6,387 nucleotides of DNA from Ectothiorhodospiraceae bacterium. Lineage in GTDB: Bacteria; Pseudomonadota; Gammaproteobacteria; Thiohalomonadales; Thiohalomonadaceae. The stretch lies in the NCBI GenBank assembly GCA_007125455.1, contig SLDE01000097.1, positions 1 to 6,387 of the forward strand. Reading direction: 5' to 3'. The notes beneath the pieces are model-generated. The model ran no database searches and was not told the origin of the DNA. It saw nothing but the letters and a program-made list of their open reading frames with translations. Position numbers and translations under genes: made by a program. Positions within the stretch are counted from its first letter, which is position 1. The number at the start of each line of letters is the position of its first letter. This document shows, piece after piece, positions 6,373 to 6,387 of the stretch.

Positions 6373-6387
6373 AATCAACAGGCTGTA

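Overview
The window holds the 3' end of a chemotaxis methylesterase gene (cheB) followed by six tightly packed genes, all on the + strand, for a bacterial V/A-type (rotary) ATPase. The high GC content, the cheB neighbour and a short CGCAGAGA-type degenerate tandem repeat at the right edge fit a proteobacterium, most likely a gammaproteobacterium. That taxonomic call is an inference; there is no rRNA or other marker gene here.

Layout: 1-570 is the cheB C-terminal catalytic domain, cut by the window's left edge. 571-732 is a 162-bp leader with an A-rich 3' part and no convincing terminator. The ATPase cluster follows: subunit B (733-2106), D (2108-2704), I (2701-4503), K (4496-4942), E (4953-5651) and a DUF2764-type protein (5648-6340). 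The last 47 bp are non-coding and contain three imperfect 8-bp repeat units. No RNA gene, IS element or CRISPR array was seen.

How the genes work together: B is the non-catalytic nucleotide-site subunit of the V1 head and D is the central rotor shaft. I is the membrane stator carrying the ion half-channels, and K is the ring-forming proteolipid. E is the peripheral stalk, and the DUF2764 protein is a conserved companion that may act as the shaft-to-ring adaptor (subunit C/d role). Junctions are 1-10 nt gaps or 4-8 nt overlaps, so this is almost certainly one translationally coupled operon.

The gene content is the reduced set known from chlamydiae and some other bacteria: no separate F or G gene, with DUF2764 instead of canonical C. 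The catalytic A subunit is not in the window. The observed order B-D-I-K-E-DUF2764 is a cyclic permutation of the familiar E-DUF2764-A-B-D-I-K order, so A may lie just downstream. The K subunit keeps the residues that coordinate Na+ in Enterococcus hirae NtpK (Gln, Gln and Glu, with Ser for Thr and Met for Leu), which makes sodium coupling a reasonable hypothesis.
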